A stretch of 64,000 bases of DNA from Methanobacterium spitsbergense (GTDB taxonomy: Archaea; Methanobacteriota; Methanobacteria; Methanobacteriales; Methanobacteriaceae): assembly GCF_019931065.1 (NCBI RefSeq), contig NZ_JAIOUQ010000007.1, forward strand, positions 57,523-121,522. Reading direction: 5' to 3'. The notes under the pieces were generated by a model. The model saw nothing but the letters and a program-made list of their open reading frames with translations. It ran no database searches and was not told where the DNA came from. The translations under genes and the position numbers were made by a program. The stretch's first letter is position 1. Each line of letters opens with the position of its first letter. This document shows, one piece after another, positions 1 to 10,363 of this stretch.

Positions 1-326
1 GCCTTAGCAGGGGCTGCTGTTTTACTGCCTTCAAGAATCTTGTAAAGTTTAAATGGATTCATGTTTGTGAATATCAAGGCAGGTTGTCCATCCATGTGCT
101 CTTCAAGCGCAGTTATGTTCTCTTTATCGGAGCTGTTCAATGCAAGGCTCATAAGAGTTTTCCTTGACATCTTCAGTGTTGCACTGTCTTTGAGTGATCT
201 GCGCATTTTCTGTAGCTGAGGGGCTGGTATATCTGAAAGGTTAGCCATACCCACTACTTCATGGCTTTCAATTAGTTTCTTGAGACTTGCTACTTCATCT
301 TTCTTCCATTCAGCAACATGAGGCAT
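1..326 (-). CDS. rpl10: Large ribosomal subunit protein L10 (P0 stalk protein), partial
   Basis: The N-terminal ~108 residues of the archaeal L10/P0 stalk-base protein are present; the rest lies beyond the left edge. The protein anchors L12 dimers on 23S rRNA and recruits translation factors. The translation begins [12 protein letters not shown] and continues with the typical L10 features of a [14 protein letters not shown] strand, an LQKMRRSLK rRNA-binding helix and an [11 protein letters not shown] segment. The ATG overlaps the L1 stop codon by one base (TAATG), so translation is probably coupled to L1. This is the conserved archaeal L1-L10-L12 order; L12 would lie outside the window. Confidence 0.95.
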   Translation of the reverse strand, partial: MPHVAEWKKDEVASLKKLIESHEVVGMANLSDIPAPQLQKMRRSLKDSATLKMSRKTLMSLALNSSDKENITALEEHMDGQPALIFTNMNPFKLYKILEGSKTAAPAK

Positions 327-964
327 TAGATCACCTTCGCTACTGGACCCATGGTTGTCTTTACATACATGGATTTTATTTGGCTTCTACCTTTCTCAAG
401 TTTCCTGTCTAATATATCAAGCACTGCTTCAATATTAGCTGCAATGAGCTCATCATCCATATCTTGAGTACCGACAATTGCTTGGACAACTGGTTGGTCC
501 TTCATTCTAACTTTTGCTGTATTTTTAAGTCTCTCCATTAACGGCTCGGGTTTAGCTGAGGCCGGAACTGGCTTTGGCATTTTTTTCCTTGGTCCTAAAA
601 CTGGTCCTAGGAATCTACCCACGAAGGGCATGAGATCTGCCTGTGCAACGAAAAAGTCATGCTTGTTTGCAACCTTTTTGGCTGCTTTCCTGTCTTTTCC
701 AAAGGCTTCTAAATCTTCTTTGGTTATAACAAGATCTGCACCTGCATTTTTCGCTTGAAGAGCCAGTTCTCCTTCTGCTATAAAGACAATTGATACGTCT
801 TTACCACGGCCACTTGGGAGAAACACTTCTTCGTCTATACGGTTTTCTGGCTTTTTCACGTCTAAATCCTTGATGGTTATTACAACATCAACGGATTGTG
901 TGAAGTTTCTCGGCTTTGAATCCGCTTTAGCCTTCTTCACCGCTTCCAATATCTCTTGTTTCAT
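326..964 (-). CDS. rpl1: Large ribosomal subunit protein L1
   Basis: A 212-residue protein of the usual archaeal L1 length. L1 binds the mobile L1 stalk of 23S rRNA and assists release of deacylated tRNA; in methanococci it also represses its own mRNA. Recognisable segments are the N-terminal [16 protein letters not shown] strand, the central [17 protein letters not shown] motif (about residues 115-131) typical of L1, and the C-terminal [11 protein letters not shown] rRNA-binding strand. The ATG follows a clear GGAGG (971-975). An inverted repeat lies immediately upstream of that ribosome-binding site. The gene is separated from L11 by about 210 bp, so it may have its own promoter as well as read-through. 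Confidence 0.97.
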   Translation of the reverse strand: MKQEILEAVKKAKADSKPRNFTQSVDVVITIKDLDVKKPENRIDEEVFLPSGRGKDVSIVFIAEGELALQAKNAGADLVITKEDLEAFGKDRKAAKKVANKHDFFVAQADLMPFVGRFLGPVLGPRKKMPKPVPASAKPEPLMERLKNTAKVRMKDQPVVQAIVGTQDMDDELIAANIEAVLDILDRKLEKGRSQIKSMYVKTTMGPVAKVI

Positions 965-976
965 CTAATTCCTCCA

Positions 977-999
977 TGAACTTTTTAATTAAAAGTTCA
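977..999 (-). promoter_or_regulatory. Inverted repeat directly upstream of the L1 ribosome-binding site
   Basis: Perfect 9-bp arms (TGAACTTTT / AAAAGTTCA) are separated by 5 nt and end 2 nt before the GGAGG of the L1 gene. In the mRNA this would be a hairpin next to the Shine-Dalgarno sequence; in DNA it could be an operator. L1 autoregulation is known in methanogens, but this element does not obviously mimic the rRNA site, so its role is only inferred. Confidence 0.4.
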
Positions 1000-1124
1000 C
1001 ACGAATTATTTTCTTTGTACTGTGTTCCATGATATGATTTTGGCCATATCTATGAATTTGAATTTGTGAAATACTATTGAATTTTATTATGATTATGATA
1101 ATTGAACTATCATTACATAAAAGC

Positions 1125-1145
1125 ATGATCATTAAATTTGATCAT
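1125..1145. repeat. TGATCA dyad in the L11-L1 spacer
   Basis: ATGATCA and TGATCAT form 7-bp inverted arms around a 7-nt AT spacer in the 209-bp gap between L11 and L1. A related TGATCA dyad occurs upstream of L15e (59396-59411). It may be a protein-binding site; chance is possible in AT-rich DNA. Confidence 0.3.
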
Positions 1146-1173
1146 CAAAAACTCAATTAAAAATGAAATAAAT

Positions 1174-2105
<932 letters not shown>

Positions 2106-2184
2106 ACTATCACTAACCTTTAATAAATTATTTCTTAAACAGTGTTATAAATGATTTTAATATGATCTTGAAAATTTAATTCAT

Positions 2185-2382
2185 CTAAATTTGACCTAAA
2201 AGTTGAGCGGCTATGCTAATTATAAAGCCAATAGCACCTATTATCAGGACGCCTATCCCGGTTATCTTTGCAACATTCATGAATTCTTCTCTGCCTGGTT
2301 TTTTAGACACATGCAGAACTCTTTGACAGAGTTTTATAAAATCGACGATAGATTTTTTATTCAAGTTCATAGAAATACCCAC
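2185..2382 (-). CDS. secE: Preprotein translocase subunit SecE/Sec61 gamma
   Basis: A 65-residue single-span membrane protein. It has an amphipathic cytosolic helix with the family-typical KKPGREEF segment (residues 27-34), then one transmembrane segment (about 41-62, ITGIGVLIIGAIGFIISIAA). It clamps SecY in the plasma-membrane protein channel. The open frame starts at a GTG; an in-frame ATG four codons later (2370) is an equally good start, and the Shine-Dalgarno signal does not decide between them. It is upstream of spt5 on the same strand. Confidence 0.9.
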   Translation of the reverse strand: MGISMNLNKKSIVDFIKLCQRVLHVSKKPGREEFMNVAKITGIGVLIIGAIGFIISIAAQLLGQI

Positions 2383-2445
2383 TTCGGTTATAATTATAGA
2401 GAATGAGAATTTTTAAAATTTAGATAGATCACATTAGGAGGGTAT

Positions 2446-2467
2446 AGGTTTAGGGATTTATAAACCT
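2446..2467 (-). promoter_or_regulatory. Probable secE promoter region with dyad
   Basis: A TTTATAAA TATA-like box (2457-2464), readable on the minus strand, lies about 75 bp before secE, inside a 7-bp inverted repeat (AGGTTTA / TAAACCT). The spacing suits a TATA box with a 45-50 nt leader. Confidence 0.35.
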
Positions 2468-2556
2468 TTCCATTTACTGGAAGATGGTAATCACTAAACT
2501 TAAGGAAAATGGGGTAGATGTTTAAAAGTGGGTTTTTGCCTTAATAAAATGTTGGA

Positions 2557-3705
2557 TTAAAAAACACCATCTATAAATTCTTCCAATGAAGATTCAGGAA
2601 TACTTTCTCGTTGTTTTTCTTCAACGAATTCCTTCTCACCAGGCATTCCAAATATGTGCGGAGACTTTACTCCAGCAACAACAATTGTTGTCCTGATAAC
2701 ATTTTCAAGGTCTTCCTGTATCTGAGTTCCCCATATTATATTTGCATCTGGATCTAATTCGTCAGCAACTATTTGAACGACTTTTTCAGCTTCGTGCAGT
2801 GTCAGATCCGAGCTTCCTGAGATGTTGATCAATGCACCTTTTGCATTGGATATGTCCAAGTCAAGAAGTGGACTGTTAAGTGCCTCGTGAACAGATTCTA
2901 TTGCTCTGTCACCAGAGTCTGATTCACCCATTCCAATCATGGCCATACCAGATCCCATCATTATGCTTCTAATATCTGCAAAATCGAGACTTACTAGACC
3001 AGGTTTGGTTATGAGTTCGGTAATTCCTTTAACTGCTCTTCCAAGAAGTTCATCTGCAACCATGAATGCCTTGTTTATAGGCAGGTTAGGTGCGACTTCG
3101 AGTAGTTTGTCGTTTGGTATTACTATCACAGTATCTGCAGCACTTTGGAGCTTTTCAAGGCCCTTTTCTGCATTTTCTCTTCTTCTGAGTCCTTCTGCAC
3201 TGAAAGGCATGGTTGCAACTGCAATTGTTAAAGCGCCGATTTTCTTTGCTAACTTGGATATGACAGGTGCAGAACCAGTTCCAGTTCCTCCACCTAAACC
3301 GCAGGTTACAAAGACCATATCTGCCCCTTCAAGTTTTTCCTTGAGTTGTTCCTCACTTTCTTCAGCACTTTCTTCTCCGATATCAGGCATTCCACCTGCA
3401 CCGAGTCCTCCACACGTAGATCTTCCAATCAACAGCTTATGATCAGATTTTGAATAAAAGAGATCTTGTGCATCCGTATTAACGGAAAGTGTGCCTGCAC
3501 CTTCGACTCCTATCTCCGCAAGTCTTGAAACTGTGTTATTTCCAGCCCCTCCAGTTCCTACAACGAAAATTTTAGCCCGGCTTCGTTGGATAATCTCTTT
3601 AAGATCGCTGTCGATGTTGTCGTCATATGAATTGCGCTCTTCCATGGTTGATCTTTCCTTTCTTTTTTCAGATTCCTTTATGGTATTGTTTATAAGAGAT
3701 TTCAA
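2557..3705 (-). CDS. ftsZ: Cell division protein FtsZ
   Basis: A 382-residue tubulin-like GTPase that polymerises into the division ring. The GTP-binding domain carries [10 protein letters not shown] (about 50-59) and the tubulin signature GGGTGTGS (138-145); NTDAQDL and the T7-loop region [11 protein letters not shown] are also present. An acidic N-terminal extension of about 40 residues precedes the core and a short tail (GVF end) follows it. The ATG is preceded by a G-rich ribosome-binding site; a second Met (residue 21) is a weaker alternative. It heads the ftsZ-secE-spt5-ribosomal protein gene string, common in Methanobacteriales. Confidence 0.97.
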   Translation of the reverse strand: MKSLINNTIKESEKRKERSTMEERNSYDDNIDSDLKEIIQRSRAKIFVVGTGGAGNNTVSRLAEIGVEGAGTLSVNTDAQDLFYSKSDHKLLIGRSTCGGLGAGGMPDIGEESAEESEEQLKEKLEGADMVFVTCGLGGGTGTGSAPVISKLAKKIGALTIAVATMPFSAEGLRRRENAEKGLEKLQSAADTVIVIPNDKLLEVAPNLPINKAFMVADELLGRAVKGITELITKPGLVSLDFADIRSIMMGSGMAMIGMGESDSGDRAIESVHEALNSPLLDLDISNAKGALINISGSSDLTLHEAEKVVQIVADELDPDANIIWGTQIQEDLENVIRTTIVVAGVKSPHIFGMPGEKEFVEEKQRESIPESSLEEFIDGVF

Positions 3706-3758
3706 TTCCTACCCCCACAGCTAATGTTTTATTATGTTAATTGTGTTATTGTACTAAC

Positions 3759-3770
3759 TTATATTTAAAA
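3759..3770 (-). promoter_or_regulatory. TATA box of ftsZ
   Basis: On the minus strand a TTTTAAATATAAG element lies about 55 bp before the ftsZ start, preceded by GC-containing bases like a BRE. It places transcription start near 3735 and gives a short leader with the GGGGGTAGG ribosome-binding site. Confidence 0.55.
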
Positions 3771-3935
3771 GCAACGGTATTTTTAATGATAATTTACCAC
3801 TGAACTATGATTTTTAACCGATATCATTTAAATCTCATAGAATGTTATGCACGAAGCAAATGTGAACTTACTTGTTTCACTTGTTTCTAGTGTGAACAAT
3901 CTGAAGGAAAGTTGGGTCATTGCATCCTCTCAAGA

Positions 3936-4505
3936 CTAAGGTCTTGGCATTGCAATGATCTCATTTATTTTGAGGTCAAAGAAGTTTCCCATGTGAGCTG
4001 GTTTCAAAACAATAGCTGCATCTAAACCCTTTGCAGTTCCGCCTACAGCAATAATCTCTGAATCTGTAGGTATAAGGCCGGCATCAGATACCATTATACT
4101 TATTTCCACACCAACTTTAACTCCCTGAGAGAATAGGCGAAGAGTGGCTGCAATAACTTCTACAGGAGTTATACCTCCGAATTTATTGGATATTCCTCTT
4201 CCAACGCCGCTTAATGAATGCGATCCAACATAAATTTTTACACCCATTTTTTCTAATTCAGTTCTGTTTTGGGATTCAATTTCAATAGAATCATCGCCCT
4301 TGAAACCAGCATGATGTGTTACATTAACAATGTTCACTTTAGGATCTCCGATGCTCTTTGCAAGCTTCACACCAGATTTTCCTGATGCAGATGCAACAAC
4401 AACATGATCAATACCAAGTTCTTTTCTCCTGATCTTTACCAGTTCAATTAATTTGTTGGTATTTTCTTCTCCAGGATTTTCGAAGTAATGGATAGATTTT
4501 TCCAT
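3936..4505 (-). CDS. COG1751-like protein with pyruvate-kinase C-domain fold
   Basis: A conserved 189-residue protein resembling the pyruvate kinase alpha/beta (C-terminal) domain stand-alone family (COG1751). Visible family features are the start [26 protein letters not shown] (phosphate-binding-like loop), [24 protein letters not shown] and the ending [16 protein letters not shown]. No catalytic pyruvate kinase domain is present, so it is probably a ligand-binding or regulatory protein; function unknown. The start is set at the second ATG, 9 nt after GGAG; the first ATG directly abuts that GGAG. Confidence 0.8.
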   Translation of the reverse strand: MEKSIHYFENPGEENTNKLIELVKIRRKELGIDHVVVASASGKSGVKLAKSIGDPKVNIVNVTHHAGFKGDDSIEIESQNRTELEKMGVKIYVGSHSLSGVGRGISNKFGGITPVEVIAATLRLFSQGVKVGVEISIMVSDAGLIPTDSEIIAVGGTAKGLDAAIVLKPAHMGNFFDLKINEIIAMPRP

Positions 4506-4728
4506 ACAAACCATCTCCTCTAATTTAAATTATTATTTTGTACCATTATGTTTCAGTGTTAATTAGTTATGTGTACTATATAAATTATTTTTTTTATTAC
4601 TTCCATACTTTTTTTAATATTGGTTAATCTAATTGAAATAAATATTCTGGTTTAAGAAATTTTTTGTATTGTTTAATTAATGAAAAAAGCTAACTATGAA
4701 AATATACATAACAAAGTAAGGTGATGCA

Positions 4729-5505
4729 ATGAATGCATTTGATTTTCTTACAAATGATCGTGTTAGAAACCCTGAAGAGGGTATTACAATGATGTTAGAC
4801 AAAGGAATGGGTCCTAACATGGTAGAAGACTTTCTGGAGATATCAAGATCCTATGTTGATCTAGCAAAACTCGGATGGGGAACTTCCGCTATTCATGAAA
4901 GAGAACTAATAAAATATAAGGTTGATACGTATTTATCCAATGATATTATTCCATATCCTGGAGGAACACTCTTTGAACTGGCATATATTAAGGGTAAATT
5001 TGATGAATTTTTAGTTGAATCAGATAAACTAGGATTTAAGGCAATTGAAATATCAGATGGTACAGTTGATATTACACCCAAAGAAAGGGCGAGAATAATT
5101 CGTGAAGTTAAAGAAGTAGGGTTCATGACTTTAACAGAGGTAGGTAAAAAGGATCCAAAAAAAGACCATCATTTTACAGCCCAGGACAGGGTTAAACTTG
5201 TAAAATTGGACCTTGAATCTGGTGCAGATAAGGTTATAATAGAGGGAAGAGAGGGTGGAAAAGATTTGGGTATTTTTAATGGTAAAGGTGATGTAAAGGA
5301 AGACGATATTCAAGTTTTTGTTGATAACCTTGACATTAATAAATTGATATGGGAAGCTCCCCAGAAAAATCAGCAAACTTATCTAATACTTAAATTTGGA
5401 GCCAATGTTAATCTTGGAAACATATCTCCCGAGGAAATAACAGCCCTAGAAACAATGAGAAGAGGTTTGAGGGGAGATACTTTGGGAAAGGTGAATCTTT
5501 TATGA
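4729..5505 (+). CDS. comA: Phosphosulfolactate synthase ComA
   Basis: A 258-residue (2R)-phospho-3-sulfolactate synthase. It adds sulfite to phosphoenolpyruvate in the first committed step of coenzyme M synthesis. The TIM-barrel protein shows the family segments [48 protein letters not shown] and [15 protein letters not shown]. An upstream GGTGATG supports the ATG. The stop codon overlaps the ATG of the next gene (ATGA), so this cofactor enzyme is translationally coupled to the ABC ATPase, GTPase and Fe-S protein that follow. ComB, ComC and ComDE are not in the window. Confidence 0.95.
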   Translation: MNAFDFLTNDRVRNPEEGITMMLDKGMGPNMVEDFLEISRSYVDLAKLGWGTSAIHERELIKYKVDTYLSNDIIPYPGGTLFELAYIKGKFDEFLVESDKLGFKAIEISDGTVDITPKERARIIREVKEVGFMTLTEVGKKDPKKDHHFTAQDRVKLVKLDLESGADKVIIEGREGGKDLGIFNGKGDVKEDDIQVFVDNLDINKLIWEAPQKNQQTYLILKFGANVNLGNISPEEITALETMRRGLRGDTLGKVNLL

Positions 5506-6278
5506 TTGATAAAATAACCATAATAGGCGGCTACAACAAACAGGGAGAAAAGGAACCTGTAGAAGAAGTAGTTATAAAAAAAGGAGAAATATTTGGGGTT
5601 GTGGGTCCAACAGGGAGCGGTAAAAGTTCTCTTATAGGGGACATAGAGCAGTTGGCACAGAAGGATACCTTCTCAAAGAGGAAAATCCTAGTAAATGATG
5701 AAGAACCAAGCTACGGTGATAGAACTAATCCGCGAAAAAAAATGGTTGCCCAGTTATCTCAGAACATGAACTTCCTAGCAGACATGAGTGTTGGTGATTT
5801 TTTAAGTCTTCATGCTAAGTGCAGAGGTGCCAGCAGTAAATGTGTGGATGCTGTAATAAGCCTTGCAAATACACTAACTGGAGAACCCATAAAATCCGAC
5901 CACGAACTTACCATATTAAGCGGTGGTCAGTCAAGGGCCTTGATGGTAGCAGACGTAGCAATTATCAGCAATTCTCCAATAGTACTTATTGATGAGATAG
6001 AAAATGCAGGTATAAAAAAACATGACGCTCTTAAGGTACTTTCAGGGCACGGGAAAATAGTTATGGTTGTAACCCACGATCCTGTACTTGCACTAATGAC
6101 AGACAGAAGGATTGTAATGAAGTCTGGGGGAATGGAAAAGGTGGTAGGCACAACAGAAGCTGAAAAATCCCTTTCCAAAAAATTAAATAAAATAGATGAA
6201 CTCATGTTGAGTTTGAGGGATCAAGTTAGGAATGGGGAAGTTATTGAAGACATTGAAATGGGGGATGTTGTATTATGA
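5502..6278 (+). CDS. Soluble ABC-type ATPase of the comA operon
   Basis: A 258-residue ABC ATPase without membrane segments or a partner permease. It has Walker [10 protein letters not shown] (about 35-43), signature LSGGQSRA (about 139-146), Walker [11 protein letters not shown] and a switch histidine in VVTHD. It therefore should hydrolyse ATP as a dimer. It is embedded between comA and a GTPase gene with ATGA overlaps at both ends. Methanogens use soluble ABC proteins in methyl-CoM reductase activation (component A2), but that protein is much larger and has two ABC domains. The function of this one is unknown; a role in cofactor or metalloenzyme maturation is inference. Confidence 0.8.
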   Translation: MIDKITIIGGYNKQGEKEPVEEVVIKKGEIFGVVGPTGSGKSSLIGDIEQLAQKDTFSKRKILVNDEEPSYGDRTNPRKKMVAQLSQNMNFLADMSVGDFLSLHAKCRGASSKCVDAVISLANTLTGEPIKSDHELTILSGGQSRALMVADVAIISNSPIVLIDEIENAGIKKHDALKVLSGHGKIVMVVTHDPVLALMTDRRIVMKSGGMEKVVGTTEAEKSLSKKLNKIDELMLSLRDQVRNGEVIEDIEMGDVVL

Positions 6279-6976
6279 AAATGATAATTGTTGCAGGAAC
6301 CCCTGGATCTGGAAAGACAGCAGTACTTATACATGCTCTCCGAAGCCTTAAAGAAAGAAATTTAAAATCATCAGTAGTAAAAATAGATTGTCTCTATACC
6401 GATGATGGTAAAAAATTCGAAAAAATTGGTATACCCACCAAAGTAGGCTTGTCAATGGATATGTGTCCAGATCACTATGCAATTTATAATATAGAAGACA
6501 TGATAGAATGGGCAGATGAAAACGATTCTGAATATCTTATTGTTGAAACTGCAGGATTATGCCATAGATGTGCGCCATACACTATGAATAGTCTGGGCGT
6601 TTGTGTTATCGATGCTACAAGTGGACCAAACACCCCTCTCAAGGTGGGTCCATTTTTAAGTACAGCAGACATTGCTGTTATAACCAAGGGAGATATGATA
6701 TCACAAGCAGAAAGAGAAATATTCCGGGAAAGAGTCCTTGAAGTTAATCCAAACTGCAAAGTAATAGAAGCCAATGGTCTTTCAGGTCAAGGATGTATTG
6801 AACTAGCAGAAGAAATGGTCAAATCCAAGGAAGTATCCCTTGATGAGGAGAAATTAAGACATTCAGCACCCCTTGCTGTTTGCACACTCTGTGTTGGTGA
6901 AACAAAAGTTAATAAGAAACATCACAGAGGAATACTCCGAAGAATAGATGGATTTCAAACATACGAAGGAGAATAG
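6275..6976 (+). CDS. HypB/CobW-like (G3E-type) P-loop GTPase
   Basis: A 233-residue GTPase related to metallochaperone NTPases. The P-loop is [11 protein letters not shown] (residues 6-16), a switch-like [13 protein letters not shown] follows a D/E-rich strand, and the guanine-specificity motif is probably TKGD. Cysteine clusters suggest metal or cluster binding: CHRC near the middle and CTLC with a nearby KKHH at the C terminus. The gene overlaps the ABC ATPase gene by ATGA and is followed 27 bp later by an Fe-S protein gene. It is not the canonical hypB, which is at 53136. Likely role: GTP-driven metal or cofactor delivery (inferred). Confidence 0.75.
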   Translation: MKMIIVAGTPGSGKTAVLIHALRSLKERNLKSSVVKIDCLYTDDGKKFEKIGIPTKVGLSMDMCPDHYAIYNIEDMIEWADENDSEYLIVETAGLCHRCAPYTMNSLGVCVIDATSGPNTPLKVGPFLSTADIAVITKGDMISQAEREIFRERVLEVNPNCKVIEANGLSGQGCIELAEEMVKSKEVSLDEEKLRHSAPLAVCTLCVGETKVNKKHHRGILRRIDGFQTYEGE

Positions 6977-7003
6977 AGATCTAGTGAACCAAAGGGGAAT
7001 GAT

Positions 7004-7690
7004 ATGAAGAACAATTCCATAAATTCAGATCAGAGATCGAAAGTAGTAAAATTATTGCCTGGTTTTAACTGCGGAATATGTGGATATGCTCGGTGTGATG
7101 AGTTTGCACATTCACTCATGAAAAGTGGAACAGAACTTGGGAAGTGTAAATTTTTATACCAGGAAATATTCAATGAAAACAGAAATGAACTAGAAGAATT
7201 ATTAAGGGAAGAACATATATTGCCTGCTGAAAAGAAACCAGTAGGCCTTTTGGATGGATATGAAGCAGATTTTATTTTAAACCCCCTTCCAGAAGAAAGT
7301 TCTTGCAGAGAGGTTCTTTATCCATTTACTAGGAAAGTCCTCAAAGCAGGGGATGTTGTGAGGTATAGGCCTCTAGGATGTCCAATAATACATTTTGCAA
7401 AGATATTAGACGAGGACAATGGGTTAATAACAGTTCATATGATAGGGCCATGTCATAGAATTGATCCAGATGTAGAATTTGATTATATGGATATTGGTGT
7501 GTGTATGGTGGGAGGATTTGAAGGGATTATAGATGGTAAATTACCAGCTGTTGGAGAAACCATTAGATTCCTTCCAGGACACTGTATGATGCAGAAGGTT
7601 CACTCTGGAATTGTTGTACAACTTGTTGGTAGAAGGGCTGTTATAGAGGGAATAGACCTCAAAGTATGGGCACCTCCAATAAAAGGATGA
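7004..7690 (+). CDS. Fe-S cluster protein of the comA operon
   Basis: A 228-residue protein with an N-terminal four-cysteine [4Fe-4S] motif of the PF04060 type: C23, C26, C31 and C48 in [15 protein letters not shown]...GKCKF. The remaining ~170 residues form a conserved-looking domain with several His/Cys (for example GPCHRID and [11 protein letters not shown]). The ATG is preceded by AAGGGGAATGAT. This Fes domain elsewhere occurs in corrinoid Fe-S proteins and electron-transfer proteins. Position at the end of the comA-ABC-GTPase operon suggests an electron donor or scaffold for the same process; function unknown. Confidence 0.75.
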   Translation: MKNNSINSDQRSKVVKLLPGFNCGICGYARCDEFAHSLMKSGTELGKCKFLYQEIFNENRNELEELLREEHILPAEKKPVGLLDGYEADFILNPLPEESSCREVLYPFTRKVLKAGDVVRYRPLGCPIIHFAKILDEDNGLITVHMIGPCHRIDPDVEFDYMDIGVCMVGGFEGIIDGKLPAVGETIRFLPGHCMMQKVHSGIVVQLVGRRAVIEGIDLKVWAPPIKG

Positions 7691-7817
7691 ATTTTAAACA
7701 TATTTAGGATTCATTAACTTTTTTTAAATTAAGTTCAGGATACTTAAAATTTATAAAATAAATAAAAATCTAATCTACATAAAGACTGTTCAAAGAATAA
7801 TTTAAGGATATATCGCC

Positions 7818-8732
7818 ATGAAAACAGATAAAATTAGCACTGAAAATATATATGGGTCTGAATTATATCCACAAAAAGACCAAGGCCCGAAAAATGAGAG
7901 CAAATATACTTTAATTCCTGTTAAAACAGATTATATTAAACCGAATGAGTCATATGATATGATTATTAAATGTTCAGCTGATCTTTTGAATGATGGCGAT
8001 TTTCTTGTAATTTCTGAAACACCAATATCTGTGTCACAAGGCAGACTTGTTGATGAGTCTAAATTTAAAGCTTCATTCCTTTCATTTTTACTGGCGGATA
8101 TATGGTCAAAATATATATGGGGATATTTATTGGGGCCAATTTTCAGAATAAAAAGTAGAACCATCCAAAACCTTAGAAAACTGCCACCAGAAGCCAGAGT
8201 CCATAAAAGAGTTATATTGGAACATTATGGTTTGAAACATGCATTAAAACCAGCATCTGAAGCAGGAGTCGATTTGAGTAATGTGCCTGGGACAATGGTT
8301 TCCCTATTACCCGAAAATCCAAATGATGTAGCAAAGGATATTGCCAAGAAGATAATGCATGATCTTAAAATAGATGTAACAGTGATGATTATTGACACCG
8401 ATGCAAGTTATCAGTTAATTGGAAAAAAGTTTACATCTCTTCCAATTGCAGTGCCAGGCATAAAATCGGATCTTGGAATTTTCGGATATTTACTTGGAAG
8501 ATTTGGAAAAATTTTAGGACCAACTCCTTTGGGAGTTTCGAGACCAGAAAAACTTGATACTATGCTTAAAATAGCTAAACTAGCAGAAGAATATCATGAA
8601 AATAATGAAAAAGATATAAAAACAGTATATGATATGGAAAACATTTTTGAAGGAGACATTACAGGAATAACAATTGAAATGCTCAATTCAGTTGAGCATA
8701 CACCGGCTATTATAGTCAGAAGGCTCTTTTAA
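7818..8732 (+). CDS. CofE-like F420:gamma-glutamyl ligase family protein
   Basis: A 304-residue protein related to coenzyme F420-0:L-glutamate ligase. Family-like features are the N-terminal IPVKTDYIKPNESYDMI, GDFLVISETPISVSQGRLVD (nucleotide/metal site region), the central MIIDTDASYQLIG and the loop SLPIAVPGIKSDLGIFGYLLGR. It is longer and more divergent than typical CofE (about 250 residues), so it may be a paralogue with another substrate. It stands alone, 127 bp after the comA operon. Calling it the true CofE is not justified from sequence alone. Confidence 0.65.
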   Translation: MKTDKISTENIYGSELYPQKDQGPKNESKYTLIPVKTDYIKPNESYDMIIKCSADLLNDGDFLVISETPISVSQGRLVDESKFKASFLSFLLADIWSKYIWGYLLGPIFRIKSRTIQNLRKLPPEARVHKRVILEHYGLKHALKPASEAGVDLSNVPGTMVSLLPENPNDVAKDIAKKIMHDLKIDVTVMIIDTDASYQLIGKKFTSLPIAVPGIKSDLGIFGYLLGRFGKILGPTPLGVSRPEKLDTMLKIAKLAEEYHENNEKDIKTVYDMENIFEGDITGITIEMLNSVEHTPAIIVRRLF

Positions 8733-9083
8733 TCTCGTATAAATCTATTTCTAATTAGTTAAATTGTCATCAACAAATTATAAATACTATTTGATTGTAT
8801 ATAGAGTACTACCAAAGTTACATCACCAAATTAAAAACAATTGCTATATTCTCTTAAAAGCTATTGTTTGATTTAGTATTTTGTAATTGCGTATAAAACT
8901 CATAGCTTTGGATTATGGATCAGTATTTTTGGAATAAATCTAACTAATTTGTATTAATTCGTGTATATCTACATGTCATAGTACTGTATGGTCAACTATT
9001 CCATAAACAGTGATTCACTTGAATGGTAAAAACTGTTTAACCATAATCTAGGAGTTAATATGTCATATAAAGGAGGGGCAGAA
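8733..9083. other. AT-rich intergenic region before tfe
   Basis: About 350 bp without a convincing gene. A TATA-like AATTATAAATACT lies near 8776-8788. No tRNA, guide-RNA boxes or coding ORF could be supported. An in-frame ATG at 9060 with its own AGGAG would extend TFE by eight residues. Confidence 0.4.
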
Positions 9084-9572
9084 ATGCTTAGCGATCCAAC
9101 AGTTCAGGAAATTCTAATGGACATAACCAATGATGAAAAGAGCAGTGTTTCAATCATTGAATGTATGTTGAAAGGAAAGACAACGGATGAAGAAATTGCA
9201 GAAGAAACCGAAATTAGGTTGAACATTGTAAGGAGGGTCTTGTACAAATTATATGATGCAGGAATAGCAACTTATAAAAGAAGTAAGGATCCTGAAACAC
9301 AGTGGTACACCTACAGCTGGAGATTTGAGCAGGAAAAGGTATCGGATATTATAAGCAAGAAATATGAAAAGTTTTCCAGAGAAATTGAAGAATCATTGGA
9401 GTATGAAGAAGAAAATATGTTCTTTTTATGTCGAGCAAACGGCCATAGATATAAATTTGATGAGGCATCTGAAAATAACTTCCAATGTCCAAAATGTGGC
9501 GGATCGCTTGAATATCAGGATAATTCTACTATAATAGTGGAATTAAAGCAGATGATGGAGAGAATTACCTGA
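9084..9572 (+). CDS. tfe: Transcription initiation factor TFE alpha
   Basis: A 162-residue archaeal TFIIE-alpha homologue that stabilises the open promoter complex. It has an N-terminal extended winged helix (about 10-80, including [19 protein letters not shown] and [14 protein letters not shown]), a linker with the aromatic QWYTYSWRF, and a C-terminal zinc ribbon with [12 protein letters not shown] and CPKCGG. The ribbon's first pair is incomplete (a single Cys, in FLCRANGH). The start at 9084 is chosen because AAAGGAGGGG lies 5-6 nt upstream; an ATG at 9060 also has a weaker AGGAG. Confidence 0.92.
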   Translation: MLSDPTVQEILMDITNDEKSSVSIIECMLKGKTTDEEIAEETEIRLNIVRRVLYKLYDAGIATYKRSKDPETQWYTYSWRFEQEKVSDIISKKYEKFSREIEESLEYEEENMFFLCRANGHRYKFDEASENNFQCPKCGGSLEYQDNSTIIVELKQMMERIT

Positions 9573-9639
9573 ATTCTCTAAATATTATTTTTTTTAATTA
9601 ATTTAAGAATTAAATTAGATATTTTCATGAGGGAAACTT

Positions 9640-10143
9640 TTGAGTTCAAATCCATTAAAAACATTAACAGATTTAGGTTGCCCTCCTAATATAATAGAAC
9701 ATTCTAAGGCAGTATCTAGAAAAGCCCTAAGAATTGGTTCTAATTTTATGGATAATACTGGTTCTTATGTAGATCTTAAACTGGTTGAAACCGGTGCAAT
9801 GCTTCATGATATTGGTAGAATTAAAACACACTCCATTAAACATGCAGTTGTTGGTGCAGAAATATTAAGAAACCTTAATTTTCCAGATGAGATTGTAAAC
9901 ATCACCCTCAAACATATAGGTGCAGGAATACCTTCAGATGAGGCAGAAATACTTGAACTTCCACCAGGAGATTATATGCCCTGCACTTTGGAGGAAAAAA
10001 TAGTTGCTCATGCAGATAATTTGATCAACGGAACGATTGAGGTAAATATTGATTTTGTTTCAAAAAAATGGGAAAAAAAGTTTGGAAAGAATCATCCCTC
10101 AATTTACAGACTTAAAAAACTAGATAAAGAACTTATAAAGTAA
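9640..10143 (+). CDS. HD-domain protein (TIGR00295-like)
   Basis: A 167-residue HD-superfamily metal phosphohydrolase-like protein, short enough to be a single domain. Motifs are HSKAVSRKA (first His), the HD pair in GAMLHDIGR (about residues 53-61), HAVVGAEIL and a later HADNLI Asp. The substrate is unknown; related archaeal proteins are annotated as HDIG-domain hydrolases. The start is a TTG with GAGGG 6-7 nt upstream; no ATG is available in frame nearby. It is separated from tfe by 67 bp and may be cotranscribed. Confidence 0.8.
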   Translation: MSSNPLKTLTDLGCPPNIIEHSKAVSRKALRIGSNFMDNTGSYVDLKLVETGAMLHDIGRIKTHSIKHAVVGAEILRNLNFPDEIVNITLKHIGAGIPSDEAEILELPPGDYMPCTLEEKIVAHADNLINGTIEVNIDFVSKKWEKKFGKNHPSIYRLKKLDKELIK

Positions 10144-10363
10144 ATTTAGATTAATTTTATTTAAACATAATTAGTTTTAGACTATTCTTATAATTACTCT
10201 TTATCAACCAATCATTCTAATATTTAAACTAATTTTAACAGATAACATCTACAATAAATACTGGATATATACAATATTCCATAACAATAGTTTATGTAAA
10301 ATGATCTTTCTGAAATTCATATCCATATTGTAAATTATAAATCCTAATAATGGAGTTTTATGC

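Noticed and set aside
2939..3442. Open frame opposite ftsZ
   Set aside because: Shadow of the conserved ftsZ frame; no start signal and low-complexity Ser/Pro-rich translation.
8760..8780. TTGATGA on the minus strand as box C
   Set aside because: No D box follows within range.
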